Made by a program: the position numbers and the translations under genes
Notes under the pieces: generated by a model
Databases searched by the model: none
The model's input: only the letters and a program-made list of their open reading frames with translations
What the model was told of the DNA's origin: nothing
Origin: Valencia hispanica
Lineage: Eukaryota; Chordata; Actinopteri; Cyprinodontiformes; Valenciidae
Direction: 5' to 3'
Length of the DNA: 64,000 bases
Assembly: GCA_963556495.2 (NCBI GenBank)
Contig: OY747704.1
Coordinates: forward strand, 36,527,501 to 36,591,500
Part shown: positions 23,870-36,148 of the stretch, piece by piece
Layout of the letters: each line of letters opens with the position of its first letter
Position numbering within the stretch: position 1 is the stretch's first letter

Positions 23870-26848
23870 TTAACTATAAGCTTTATCAAAAAGGAAAGTT
23901 TTAAGCCTGGCCTTAAAAGTAAACAGAGTGTCTGCCTCACGGACTAAAGCTGGGAGCTGGTTCCACAGGAGAGGAGCCTGATAACTAAAAGATCTGCCTC
24001 CCATTCTACAAGTAAACCTGCGGTCTGAGAGCGAAGTGCTCTGTTAGGAACATATGGAACAATTAGATATCTGATGTATGATGGAGCTTGATTATTAAGG
24101 GCTTTGTATGTAAGAAGAAGGATCTTAAATTCTATTCTGGAGTTAACAGGGAGCCAATGAAGGGAAGCTAAAACAGGAGAAATGTGATCTCTCTTTAATA
24201 TTCATCAGAACTCTTGCTGCCGCATTTTGGATCAACTGAAGGCTTTTAATGGCATTTTGTGGACTACCTGATAGTAAAGAATTACAGTAGTCCAGCCTTG
24301 AGGTAACAAATGCATGGACTAGTTTCTCAGCATCACTCCTGGACAGGATGTTTCTAATTTTAGCAATATTCCGGAGGTGAAAGAAAGAAATCCTTGAAAC
24401 CTGTTTAATATGGGATTTAAATGTCAAGTCTTGGTCAAAAATAAGGCCGAGGTTCTTTACGTTATTACTGGGGGCCAATTTAATGCCATCCAGATGAAGT
24501 AATTGACTAATCAGTTTCTGTTTAAGAACTTCTGGTCCAAAGACAGCAACTTCTGTTTTGTCAGAATTTAAAAGCAAAAAGTTTAGGGTCATCCATGTTT
24601 TTATGTCTTCCAGACATGCCTGTAATGTACCTAACTGACTGGGTTCATCAGGATTTATGGATAAATATAGTTGTGTATCATCTGCATAGCTGTGGAAATT
24701 TATCCCATGCTGTTTAATGATTCTACCAATTGGGAGCATATATATGGTCAACAGAATTGGTCCAAGCACAGAACCCTGTGGAACTCCACAAGTAACCCTT
24801 GAGAGTGAAGAAGATTTATCATTTAGATGAACAAACTGGAATCTATCAGACAAATATGATTTAAACCACCCTAGTGCTGTTCCTTTGATCCCTGTAACAT
24901 GTTCAAGCCTTTCTAGGAGAATATTATGATCGACTGTGTCAAAAGCAGCACTGAGATCTAACAAAACCAGAACAGACACAAGTCCATTATCTGAGGCCAT
25001 GAGAATATCATTAGTAACCTTCACCAGTGCTGTTTCAGTGCTATGATGAGTTCTAAAACCTGACTGAAACTCTACAAACAGCTCGTTACTGTTTAGATGC
25101 TCACAGACTTGATTAGCAACAATTTTCTCAAGGATTTTAGATAAGAAAGGAAGGTTAGATATAGGTCTGTAATTCACTAAGTCATCTTGATCAAGGGAAG
25201 GTTTCTTGAGTAAAGGTTTAATTACAGCTATTTTAAATTCCTGTGGTACGTATCCATTTACTAAGGATAGAGTCATCATATCTAAAATGGGGCCAGGAAC
25301 CAAATGGAACACTTCTTTAAATAATTTTGTTGGAATTGGGTCCAACATACAAGTTGAAGGTTTAGATGAGGCTAATATTTTTGATAATTCTGAAAGCTCG
25401 ACTGAATCAAAACAGCCTAAGCACAACTGAGGTTCTACAGTTCTTTCCGATACTGCCTCATTTACTGAGGAAGAAGTAATCATGTTTGGGAGGATGCCAA
25501 TGATTTTATTTTTAATAGAATTAATTTTATTTATGAAGAATCCCATAAAATCATCACTGCTAAGAGCTGGGGGAATAGTTGGCTCAACAGAGCTATGACT
25601 CTGTGTAAGTTTGGCAACTGTACTAAAAAGAAACCTAGGATTGTTTTAATTCGCTTCTATTAATGATGAAAAATATGCTGTTCTGGCTTGTCGAAGGGTC
25701 TTTTTATACAGCAATAGACTGTTATTCCAGGTTAAATAGGAATCCTCTAGGTGTGTAGAGCGCCATTTTCTCTCCAACTTCCTAGTATTCTGCTTTAAAG
25801 TACGCAACTCTGCGTTGAACCAAGGAGTCAGCCTCCTATGGTTAGCCACTTTCTTTTTTAAGGGGGCTACACTATCTAATGCCAAACGCAATGAGGATGT
25901 AACGCTGTAAACCAGATCATCAATTTCTGAAGGGTTAGAGATAGAATTGCTACCATCCACTGTGTTACCCTGAGACACTAAGGAAAGTAAGAGTGGAACA
26001 TATTCTTTAAAAATTGTTACAGCATTGTCTGATAAAGCTCTATTATAATGAAATTTTCTTTCAGATTTAAGATGGTCAGTTAAAGTAAATTCAAAAGTTA
26101 TTAAGAAGTGGTCAGACAGGACCGGGTTATGTGGGTGGACTGTTATTTCCTCACACTCAATACCGTATGTCAGTACAAGGTCCAAAGTGTGTTTGCCCGT
26201 GTGGGTCGATCCCTGTACTTTTTGAGTAAAGCCAATTGAGTCTAAAATAGCATTAAAGGCTGCATTTAGGCTATCACTTTCAGTATCCACATGAATATTA
26301 AAGTCCCCCACTATAATAACCCTATCAGTATTTAATACTAAATCAGATAAAAAATGTGAGATCTGATCCAAGAATTGAGAGTAAGGGCCTGGTGGACGAT
26401 ACAAAACCACAAACAAAAATGGTCTTAATGTTTTGCAATTTGGATGAGGAAAATTAAGGGTTAGATGTTCAAAAGAACTGTAGCTATCAATTGGTCTGGG
26501 ACTAATTAGTAAATCAGAACAAAAAATGGTTGCAACTCCTCCTCCTCGCCCAGTATTTCTAGGAATGTGAAAATTTAAATGACTGGAAGGAGTTGACTCA
26601 TTTATACTGACATAATCCTCCTGCTGCAACCAGGTTTCTGTGAGACAAAGGAAATCAATGTGATTATCACAAATCAAGTCATTTTCTAACAAAGTCTTTG
26701 AGGAGAGAGATCTTATGTTTAATAAACCACATTTAATTGATTTATTTTTCTGTTCAGTCAAAGTTGTATTTATTTTTATGAGATTTCCATAATTTGCTTT
26801 TGTTAGCTTAACTTTTAATCCATTTAATTTTAGCCGTGGGCAAGACAC
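23870..26848 (-). pseudogene. L2 LINE ORF2: endonuclease and reverse transcriptase
   Basis: The ATG at 26848 starts a frame with the APE endonuclease blocks [23 protein letters not shown] and VLSDHFL. Reverse transcriptase follows with NYRPISNLPFLSKILE, DLSAAFDTVDH, GVPQGSVLGP and the catalytic YADD (HSYADDTQLYL). One in-frame TAA at 25643-25645, between the two domains, separates open frames of 400 and 501 codons in the same frame. Two later frameshifts, near 24200 and near 24005, disrupt the C-terminal tail, which ends at 23870-23872. All catalytic motifs are intact apart from these few lesions, so this is a fairly young copy. Confidence 0.9.
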
Positions 26849-26941
26849 TGTTTCTATAGGGTAATGGGTGGGTAACAGTACAGAAGCAGCAGAGAGGTGG
26901 GTTAAACTATGACTCTGCTTCCTGATCTGGACCCTGGGTTG

Positions 26942-27252
26942 TCAGTGTTTTGGAGGACTAATAAATGTGGCCATATTCCTAGAAAGAAGAGCTGCTCCAT
27001 CCAAAGTGGGATGGATGCCATCTCTCCGGATCAGACCAAGTTTTCCCCAAAATGTTCTCCAGTTATCAATGTAGCCCACATCGTTTGCAGGACACCACCT
27101 AGACAACTATTGATGGATTGACAGCATGCGGCTAAACATGTCGTCACTGGTCCGATCAGGCAGGGGACCAGAAAAGATTACCGAGTCGGACATTGTTTTG
27201 GCAAACTTACACACCGAAGCAACACTAATTTTAGTGACCTCCGATTGGCGTA
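26942..27252 (-). pseudogene. L2 LINE ORF1, SGNH esterase-like C-terminal half
   Basis: The minus-strand frame contains VCKFAKTMSDSVIFSGPLPD, one in-frame TAG (after LSIHQ), then [20 protein letters not shown] followed by [13 protein letters not shown], and stops at 26942-26944. DGIHPT matches the Asp-x-x-His catalytic block of SGNH-type hydrolases. ORF1 proteins of CR1/L2 LINEs are known to carry such an esterase domain, whose role in retrotransposition is unclear. The N-terminal part with the GDS and GxND blocks is missing by 5' truncation here. Confidence 0.7.
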
Positions 27253-30199
27253 ACCTGCATAATATCCTGCGCGGACTTGACGTCAAAACCACGTATTTGA
27301 GTGCGCGTGCACGTGGAATGGTTGACGAACACAGGGGTAAACAAACGCTTCACTTTTAAATATCGGCTTCCTGGGCAGTGTATAATCGTTAGGCAATCAT
27401 AACATACATTTTTTCTCATGGAAAAGTGAAAATCACAGGTCATGACTCCTTTAAATTAGTCATTGATTAGTCAGTCATTTTAATCCTGCCCTGCTTTCTG
27501 AAGCATCTAATTCTATTCTATATTTATGAAGATGCCTACATTATCACTTCTTGTGTGGATAATAGTCTAATGAATGATAAGACTGAGAAACAGCTTTAAT
27601 TAGTTTGAATTATTTATGGATTTTAAGTATTTATATTTACATCAATCTTTAAACCCCCATGTTGTGATTCTGATGTTTGTCACTCAGTATTGGCCCCGCC
27701 CCTTTTGTATTACAGCCCTGCTTTTATTTTAGTGCGACACCCCAAGATCATCACTGGCCCCCATTTAGCTCTCTTTAAAAACTTCATAGATGCATCCCTG
27801 CTCACCAGTCTTAATGAAGTACTTTTAGGCTTATATAAGCATATTATAATTCAAGCATTATTACCTATAATCATTTTGAATAAGACATACGGAATTAGAC
27901 TCACTTTAGGGTTAAACACAGCGGGTCTGACCCACATTAATAAAAACCGTTAATTCAAACTCTTAGAAAAGTCTCTGTTTTGGAGCTTTGTGCAGAAAGT
28001 TCTGGTGCTGCTAAAAGCAAGCAGCCATTTACGGGCCGGGAGAAAGCTTGCAATGAGCTGCACTGTGGGGCGATGGGGAGCCGTAGTGAGACAAAGATCA
28101 AAGGGGAGGCGCAGACCAATACACGTCGGTCCAAAATCCCAGAAGATTTTGTCCGACTGATGTGTTTTCGCAAGCACTGCTGTGAATCTGCCTAATGTTC
28201 ACATAATTTGAAGACAAAGTATATCAATTGTTTATTTACCTGTTTTATGTGTTGGTCCAGAGTTTTGCCGCTCTCTGCCAGCTGTCACAACTAAAGAATT
28301 CTCCCTCTTATTTCACTCAAAAGTCGTCTGATGTGCATTTTCTGTCAGGACCGCTCAGGAGGTTACACCAGGCTGTCAGCCAATAAGACACGGAAGATTC
28401 CCCGCACAACTCCGCTCTGATCGGGCATACCGTCATGCCTCTGTTGCATTCACCGGAGCCAGGAAATTACAAAACTGCCTTCTTCGGTAATGTCATAGGC
28501 CGGTTCAGTTAATGTAAACTTATTCCTTCTGGGGTGAAAAAAAACATTCAGGGCTTGAGGATAAATGTTCGGGGCTAGAGCCGGGAATGTCCAGGCCAGG
28601 CGATGCCACTGGCCATGGCTATGTGCTCTGCTGCGATATGTGACGTTGGCCAGTACGTGTGATGTCAGCTGCACTGCTGCTGTGCGGTATAAATGCAGCT
28701 GAGTCTCGGCCACGCCTCCATACCGAGTTGGAGTGGGAATAGCAAGCAAGTGTTTATGTCATTTAACATAGCGATTTTGTTGGCATAGCATTTAGTTAGG
28801 ATCTTTAGCGTAGCTTTTTGTATTCTAAATAATTATTTAGTGTTAATTGCTAGCCCAGGTATCGTGTGAGCTAAAGTGAATGCCTATGTGTTGTGTATTT
28901 GTTATGGCGGCACAGGTGAACAGATTTGTTGCACATTACTTATCTGATACTGGCATCCCACTGCATACAGGAACATGTATGAGGAGTTTTGTAAGCTTTT
29001 CTTTTGCGCCTAATTTTTTTGTCTTAATTACAAGCGATGTAAGTCAATACACTTGCTATTTTTTTATAGATGACAAAAGGTTTCATATTTAAAATAAATA
29101 CGCAAAATGCAAGTTGACTAAGGATGGCTCATTGGAGATGTAATTGAACAAAACCAACTCAGGCGGTGTGCGACTTTATTTGTGGGTCGCTACACACTGA
29201 GCTGCTGATCATCAGGTTTGAAAAATCAAAGTCTAAAATAAATCACTGCAATTCAGTTGTCTATGGTTGATCTGTTAAGGTTGCTAATGTTGTTGATGTA
29301 TACAGAAAATGTATATTTTTTTGAGGTTTCAAAGTGGAACCTCACTTAAAGGTTAAACAAAGCACTTAGTTGCCTTACAGGTATAATTTTATTTTGCCTG
29401 TAACGGGGGGAAATATCTAAAGCATAACCCAAAGAGGACCTCATTAACTGTTAAGTGGCTGAAAGAGTTCAGCTGCTGGAAAGTGGTTTGAACTATATTT
29501 GAACAGACAGACCATAAACTAACTGCCTGTCAAATATTTCTCGTAGAGTCAATCATTTGTCACTCATTTTTGTCAGCTCTTCCCTGCCTCAGAGTCTGTC
29601 ATTTTGCGATTTATAAAGACAATTTGAGGAATCTTTGTAGGCTCAACACTTGTTTAAAAAATCGGGGCACTTTTATATTTAGACAGACTTATGGAAAAAG
29701 ATCCTAAACAGTTTTATTTAAATCTTGATCCACATCTTTAGTACACTTGATTTAATATTCAGAATCCCTAACCTACATAGCAAAGAAAATATGAAAATGG
29801 TCCAGGGATTTCAGGCAAATTCCTGTTCAGCTTTCAAATAAAAACGCAATGTTTGTATTAGATTAGGATGAGCATTGTAAATATACAATTTCTCAAGTTG
29901 CAGTCTAGCAGCCAAAAAATTACAAATTTGTAAATTTATTTTTGTGATTGTTCCACCTCAATTGTTTTTCTAAATATTGAGGAGAAATGCATGGATGGAT
30001 ATTTATCAGTATCTTCACGGATGTCAATTTTTTCTAAAGAAAATTATATTTTTTTCATTAGAATACGTTGAAAGAAAGCTTTTAAAACATCCTTAGATAT
30101 ACATGTAATTTAAATATTTTGCCATTGGAGCATAAACTGTTTTGGATTTAGCTGTTAAATACTTTAGACATTAGGTTTAACAGAGGAATCCGATATAAT
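27253..30199. other. Intronic stretch with raised CpG between 27.95 and 28.75 kb
   Basis: 27950-28200 and 28330-28760 are richer in CpG than the surrounding DNA and include GCGGTATAAATGCAGC near 28685-28700, a TATA-like word. No open frame there resembles a known protein. A decayed DNA transposon is the simplest reading. The rest is plain AT-rich intron. Confidence 0.35.
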
Positions 30200-30219
30200 A
30201 CCTTTTCATTGGATTACTT

Positions 30220-30780
30220 GCAAGTTTTTTGGTGTCAAGCAGTGATTGACATGGTTTTTGGGATTCACTTTGATTATAGGTGTCAACAAGAGGACCCGCT
30301 GCTGGACATGAGTAGTGATGAAAAAAGCTTCTGTAGAGACAGACTTTTGGTTTGCCTTAATGAAGTCATGGAAAATCATTTGGTGACTCAGAAAGGGGAG
30401 ACAGGGAGCTCTTTGAGCATGTCCTCAATCCAGTCACCATGTCCTCTGTGGAGGAGATGAAGCCTAAAGGCTTGAGGCAGATTGGGCTGGTGGTCACAAT
30501 CTTTAAGAAAGGGGACCAGAGATTGTGTGTTCCACCTACAGAGGAACAACCCTTCTCACCTTCCCTGAGAAAGCTTACACTGCGATGTTGGAGACTAAGC
30601 TCTGACTGATTGTTGAACCTAAGATTCAAGAGAAGCAATGTGGCTCTCTTCCTCGTTACAGAAGAGTGGACCAGATCTTTACCCTTATACAGTTGGTGAG
30701 GGGATCATGAGAGTAGGGTTCTTCAGTTTACATATGCTTTGTGGATCTGGAGAAGTCTTATGGAAATATGAGATATTAAG
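30220..30780 (+). mobile_element. RTE-like LINE relic, reverse transcriptase region
   Basis: The stretch around 30490-30720 contains TTTAAGAAAGGGGACCAGAG, CCTGAGAAAGCTTACAC and GTGGACCAGATCTTTACCCT. These correspond to KKGD, PGKVY and VDQLYTL words of the abundant RTE-type LINEs of fish. The upstream part (30280-30460) is weaker. Stops and frameshifts are frequent, so this is an old fragment. It is in the same orientation as the receptor gene. Confidence 0.6.
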
Positions 30781-32725
30781 GTTGCTTTTACAGGCTATTT
30801 GAAAATTGTGGCGATTGCGAATGGTAAATCTGAAATGTAAAAAGTATTTGCAGGGCACTAGAATTGACTAGTGCAACCCCTACTTGTGACAGAATCAAAC
30901 CTCGACACTATGTGACAAGCTAACAGTAGTGGTTTGGAAGAAACAACTATTTTGATGCTCTTCCAGGAGTGAGAGGCGGCGGAAGGTCATTGCAGGATCA
31001 AAACGGTATTTGGCTGTCTAATGGTCACTCAATTGAACACATACAAGACTGGTGTGTCCAGTGCCATCATATTATAAAGCTGTCAGAGTTCAATCTGTAT
31101 TCTTTGGACTTTGAGTAAAGGCTTACTTATGTTGACTCTGGGTGATTGGATTTGTCCTATACAACAAAGTAGATATTATTATTATTATTTATTTTTATTT
31201 AATCTTCTGACTTTAGGGAGTACGATTTGCAGAAAAAAAATAAAACCTCTGCAGAGCTGGTCAGATATGTCAGAAGAATCTTTTGTGGCCTTAAGGGAGT
31301 GATGCCCAGGTGTTTCTTGCCTACCTGCCATATTGGCATTGGGTTGTTAACAAGGCTGTGGTAGATTCAGGAACAGAGTTGTGAAGCGCTGTGTATGGAA
31401 ATGAGGAAATGGTGGGGTAAAACAGAAATACAGAATGTATTGACTAGTTTGAATCTCTAAGGAGACATTTCTGCTGCTACAAATCTGCCCTTTCACTTAT
31501 TAGCTTAAAACAACTGTTCGGATGGATGCCAGTAGTTGGTCATAATGGAAAAATGGAAAATTTTACTCCCTGCAGTGGTTCCATACAAACAAGGAATAGA
31601 AGCATATAGATATTCACATTATTTCACCCAGTTGAATTTACAAATTTCACCCAATTTTAAATGGAAGTCCCTGGTGGGGAAAAAAAACATTTAAGCATTG
31701 GCGGGGTGAAAGTGCCATTCACCTACCATTTTAAAATTAATTGCATCAGATTTAGAGACATACAATTTATTTAGAATAGTAAGTGGCATTTGTTTGAAGA
31801 CCCCTAAAGCACTACATTTTTCATTCTTTAGTAATGCATTAACTTGTGTCTCATTTGAGATTTTTAAGTGCTACTGATATAGTTTTACAATATTTATTCC
31901 TTCTTATACCTTTTATGCTATTTATTTTTACACTTGGAAAGATCAAAATCTGTTGCCATCCTGCTGTGAGAGTGGTGTGACATTTATTAGATAGGAAAGG
32001 AATGGTAACTACTATATTTTCAATAATGAGTGTTTGGACGAAAACAGAGTAATTGACTGTGATGTTTACTGTTGTTGAACAGAGTAGTTCAATAGCAGAT
32101 TTCAATGACAAAAGAAATATATAATTAAAACAAAACAAATTTTAAGATCCTAAGAAACAAGTAATGTCTGAACATATTACAGGAAGCTGAAATAAATGGC
32201 TTAATCTGGTTATGTAGTTAAAATGCTATGTCTGGCATTTAGGTTAAGTAATTGCTTACAGTAGGTGTTCGTTACAAGTCGACATGTATAAATATTTGAT
32301 TTAGACCATTAAGAATTCAAGTAAATCTTATTCTTCAAGTGGAAAGCATGCTGTCTTGTGACATTGTGTTTGTTCCACAGTGTATTTCAGACCCTGCAGC
32401 TGGAGCAGAGAGAGAAAAAAATGAGTACGGGAAAATCTTAATTTCAAGATGTCATGTGTTGTCGGGCTGCTTTTAATGTGTTTAGCAGAAACACAAACTG
32501 GCTTTTGGGGATTTGCATGTTTTTCTTTTAGTTTTTTAAAGCCTGAAAGTTTTGAACAATTTTCTATAGTTATATAGGTCAGGATGCAACTAGTATTCCT
32601 GATAGAAACCATCAAGATGCAGTTAATCATTTATAAGCAAAAAAAAAACTATCAGGTATTCAAATCTTCTGCTTTGATTTATTTCCTTCATTTTTGCATG
32701 AGATGATTCTGTTTTTCTTTTACAG
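30781..32725. other. Intronic stretch up to exon a, nothing recognised
   Basis: AT-rich sequence without recognisable elements. The polypyrimidine tract GTTTTTCTTTTACAG just before 32726 serves exon a. Confidence 0.5.
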
Positions 32726-32779
32726 GTGGTGGAGACCAACCTGGTCGCCTTCGATTGTCATTGGATCCTGATTAATGAG
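32726..32779 (+). CDS. grid2: Delta-type ionotropic glutamate receptor, exon a (amino-terminal domain)
   Basis: This 54-bp exon encodes 18 residues, VVETNLVAFDCHWILINE. It is preceded by a pyrimidine-rich tract ending TTTTACAG and followed by the donor GTGAGG. It starts and ends in phase 0. The peptide leads directly into exon b ([11 protein letters not shown]), as expected for the second lobe of the bilobed extracellular amino-terminal domain of GluD receptors. This domain lies in the synaptic cleft and, in GluD2, binds cerebellin-neurexin complexes (family knowledge). The exon is too short to separate grid1 from grid2 alone; the paralogue choice rests on exons b and c. Upstream exons are outside the window or unrecognised. 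Confidence 0.8.
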
Positions 32780-33219
32780 GTGAGGGTTATTGAAATGATT
32801 TTAGAATATAACACTTTATGTGCATTTGGTTCTCCTTACTATTCAAATTATAGTTAATATATATATTACTTTTCCTATGTCTTTCTTTAGATGTTTGCTT
32901 AAAGTTGACAGAATGAGTATTATTTGTATAGCACCATTCATACTCCAGGTAATTCAAAGTGCTTTGCTATTAAAATACACTGCTCAAAAAAGGGGAACAC
33001 TAAAATAACACATCCTAGATCGGAATTAATAAAATATTCTTATTAAATACTGTACTTTATTCTTTGCATAGTTGAATATGCTGACAACAAAATCACACAA
33101 AAATTATCAATGGAAATCAAATGTATCAACCCATGGAGGTGAGGATTTGGAGTCACACTCAAAATTAAAGTGGAAAAACACACTACAGGCTGAACCAGCT
33201 TTGATGTAATGTCCTTAAA

Positions 33220-34991
33220 GGCACGGCAAGACAATTTTATTTGTATAGCACCCTTTCAACAACAAGGTGATTCAAGGTACTTTACATGATTAAGAGGTAA
33301 AATAAAAATAGCAGTAAAACACAGACAAAGCATATAAAGTAAAAACAGCAATAAAGCAAGGAGCATACACAGATACATCAAGGCATTACGAAGCATATAA
33401 TGTAAAAACAGCAAGAAGCATACACAAAACATGATGCATCAAAGCATTAATCAAAGGCAGCTCTAAACAGATAAGTTTTTAGTTGTGATTTAAAAGAACT
33501 TCGAGTTTCAGCAGCTTTGCGGTTTTCTGGAAGTTTGTTCCAGATTAGAGGAGCATAGAAACTGAAAGCTGCTTCTCTGTGTTTGGTTTTACTTCTAGGG
33601 ATGTTGAGTAGACTGGAATTAGAGGACCTGAGTGTTCTGGTGAGTTGGTATAGTAACAGCAGATCTTCAATATACTTCGGTGCTAAGCCATTCAATGATT
33701 TATAAACTAGTAAAAGTATTTTGAAGTCTATTCTCTGAGCTACAGTGAGCCAGTGTAAAGACTTTAAAACTGGGGTGATGTGGATTGCTTTCCTGGTTCT
33801 AGTGAGGACACGAGTATCAGCTTTCTGGATCAGCTGCAGCTGTCTGATTGACTTTTTAGGCAGACCTGTGAGAACGCTGTTACAGTAATCAATCTGAGTA
33901 AAGATAAACAAATGGATGAGTTTTTCTAGGTCCTGTTGTGACATCAGTCCTTTAATCCTAGAAATATTCTTCGGGGGATAGAAGGCTGACCTTGTTATTG
34001 TTTCTGTTCAGCTGGAGATCGTTATGGCACATCCATCCATTGATTTGCTCAACGCATTTACTTAGGGTTTGGATGGGTTCAAAGTCACCTGGTGACATTG
34101 TAATGTAGAGCTGAGTATCATCTTCATAATTATGGTAGCTAATCTTATTGGTTGTTATAATCTGGGCTAGTGGGAACATGTAGATATTATATAAGAGGGG
34201 CCCCAGGATGGAGCCCTGGGGCACCCCACATGTGATTTCTGTTGGTTCTGATGAAAGGTTTCCTGTTGAAAAAAAGAAGTCCCTGTTCTTTAGGTAAGAC
34301 TCAAACTAGCTAAGTACTTTACCAGAGAGTCCGACCCAGCTCTCCAGTCGTTCCAATAGTATATAATGGTCAACAGTGTCAAATGCTGCACTGAGAGCCA
34401 ACAGAACCAGCAGTGTGGTTCTACCACAGTCTGTATTTATGTGGATGTCATTGAAAACTTTGACGAGGGCAGTCTCAGTGCTGTGCTGCGCACAGAAACC
34501 CGACTGAAAAACATCAAAGCAGTTGGTCATTGTTAGGAAGCTATTTAACTGCTGAAAACCAGCTTTTTCAATTATTTTACTGATGAATGGAAGATTAGAA
34601 ATTGGCCTGTAGTTCTGCATTAACGTGTTCTTCAGATTATTCTTTTTTAGCAGTGGTCTAATAATTGCTGTTTTGAAAGCCTGACAGGATGGATGAGTTC
34701 ACTATTTTAATCAGATCAGACCCAACGGCACGGAAAACTTTCTTAAGGAGCTGTGGGTAGGATATCAAGACAGCAAGAGGAGGAACTTAATTGGTTAAGG
34801 TTTTCTTCTTGGTTTATTTGGTTTAATTTATGGAATTCTGACAGTTTTTCGACCTTCGTGTTAGCTGGGTATAACATTAGTAGTCGGCTCGGTGCTGCGG
34901 TACAGACCAACCGTCTAATTGTTAGAATCTTTTCAGTGAAAAAGCTGGCAAATTCATTGCAGGCCCTGGTAGAATTTAGTTCAGCGGTTGA
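33220..34991 (-). mobile_element. L2-clade LINE copy B1, 5'-truncated, inside the Tc1 element
   Basis: CTTAAA flanks the insert (33214-33219 and 34992-34997), in agreement with the uninterrupted Tc1 relative at 51.2 kb, which reads TTTTAAGG there. The minus-strand reverse transcriptase reads [45 protein letters not shown] and NYEDDTQLY, where the usual YADD has become YEDD. The C-terminal part, HLFIFTQIDYCNSVLTGLPK through FRAAFD, ends near 33447. Several frameshifts separate these blocks. Its 3' end has a GCCTTGCC-type rather than AATTG-type tail, so it is a different L2 family from the copy at 23-27 kb. Confidence 0.9.
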
Positions 34992-35014
34992 CTTAAAACA
35001 AGTCAAATTGAGGC

Positions 35015-35956
35015 TCAGTAGTGTGTGTGGCCACCACATGCCTGTATGACCTCCCTACAATGCCTAGGCATGCTCCTGATGAGGTGGCAGATGGTCTCCT
35101 GAGGAATCTCCTGGACAGTCTGTGGATACAATGTGGTGTTGATGGATGGAGTGAGACATGATGTCCCAGATGTTCTCAATTGGATTTAGGTCTGGGAAAC
35201 GGGCAGGCCAGTCCATAGCATCAATGCCTTCCTCTTGCAGGAACTGCTGACACACTCCAGCCACATGAGATTTAGCGTTGTCTTGCATTAGGAGGAATCA
35301 AGGACGAAACGCACCAGCATATGGTCTCACAAGGGGTTTGAAGATCTATTCCCGGTCCCTAATGGGAGTCAGGCTACTTCTGCCCAGCACATGGAGGGCT
35401 CTGCGGTCCCCCAAATAAATGCCACCCCACAGCATTACTGACCCACTGCCAAACCGGTCAAGCTGGAGGATGCTGCAGGCAGCAGAACTTTCTCCAGACT
35501 CTGTCACGTGCTCAGTGTGAACCTGGTTTCATCTGTGAAGAGCACAGTGCGCCAGTGGCGAATTTGCCAATCTTTGTGTTCTCTGGCAAATGCCAAGCGT
35601 CCTGCACAGTGTTGGGCTGTAAGCAAAACCCCCACCTGTTGAAGTTGGGCCCTCATACCACCCTCATGGAGTCTGTTTCTGAAAGTTTGAGCAGACACAT
35701 GCACATTTGTGGCCTGCAGGAAGTCATTTTGCAGGACTCTGGCAGTGCTCCTCCTCTTCCTCCTTGCACAAAGGTCCTGCTGATGGGTTGTTGCCCTCCT
35801 ACGGCCTCCTCCACGTCTCCTGATGTACTGGCCTGTCTCCTGGTAGCGCCTCCATGCTATGGACAGTACACTGACAGACACAGCTCGCATTGATGTGCCA
35901 TCCTGGATGAGCTGCACTACCTGAGCCACTTGTGTGGGTTGTAGACTCCGTCTCAT
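35015..35956 (-). pseudogene. Tc1-type transposase (frameshifted)
   Basis: The minus-strand ATG at 35956 starts [20 protein letters not shown], a helix-turn-helix. LFTDETRFTLST follows near 35505-35530 with the first catalytic Asp. After frame changes, MQDNAKSHVAG (35250-35290, second Asp) and FPDLNPIENIWD (35160-35200, with the Glu) are readable, then the usual GGHTHY-type C-terminus ends at 35015-35017. All three catalytic acids are visible, but at least two frameshifts prevent a full-length product. The same family is represented at 50.5-51.4 kb. Confidence 0.85.
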
Positions 35957-36145
35957 GCTACCACTAGAGTAAAAACACCGCCAGCATTCACAATGCTAAT
36001 TGCCTATAATTTCCACCTGTTGTCTATTACATTTGCACAACAGCATGTGAAATTGATTGTCAATCAGTGTTGCTTCTAAGTGGGCAGTTTGGTTTCACAG
36101 AAGTGTGATTATTGACCTGGAGTTACATTGTGTTGTTTAAGTGTT

Positions 36146-36148
<3 letters not shown>

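Larger units (their letters stand above)
23182..27252 (-). mobile_element. L2-clade LINE, nearly complete, minus strand
   Basis: This is a 4.1-kb non-LTR retrotransposon. Its 3' end (minus strand) is GGCGCTATATAAATAAACTG followed by a short (AATTG)n tail at 23182-23195, typical of fish L2-type LINEs. In order on the minus strand it carries an esterase-like ORF1 remnant, a 93-bp spacer, and an ORF2 with apurinic endonuclease and reverse transcriptase. Homology fades at about 27252 inside ORF1, so the copy is 5'-truncated. It lies antisense to the receptor gene. Confidence 0.9.
1..32725 (+). other. grid2: Upstream intron of the delta glutamate receptor gene (3' part)
   Basis: No receptor exon was found between the left edge and the acceptor at 32724-32725. 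The stretch is therefore read as one intron (or its 3' end) of at least 32.7 kb. It is AT-rich and contains the mobile elements listed separately. Very long introns are usual in delta receptor genes of vertebrates. A small upstream exon could have been missed by eye. Confidence 0.6.

Noticed and set aside
28685..28700. TATA-like GCGGTATAAATGCAGC in a CpG-rich stretch, considered as a promoter
   Set aside because: No downstream exon or open frame supports transcription; isolated TATA words are common in AT-rich introns.
28864..29092. Frame starting MPMCCVFVMAAQ, briefly considered as a THAP-type zinc finger
   Set aside because: The Cys-x(2-4)-Cys and later His spacing is not met and the second half has no THAP features.
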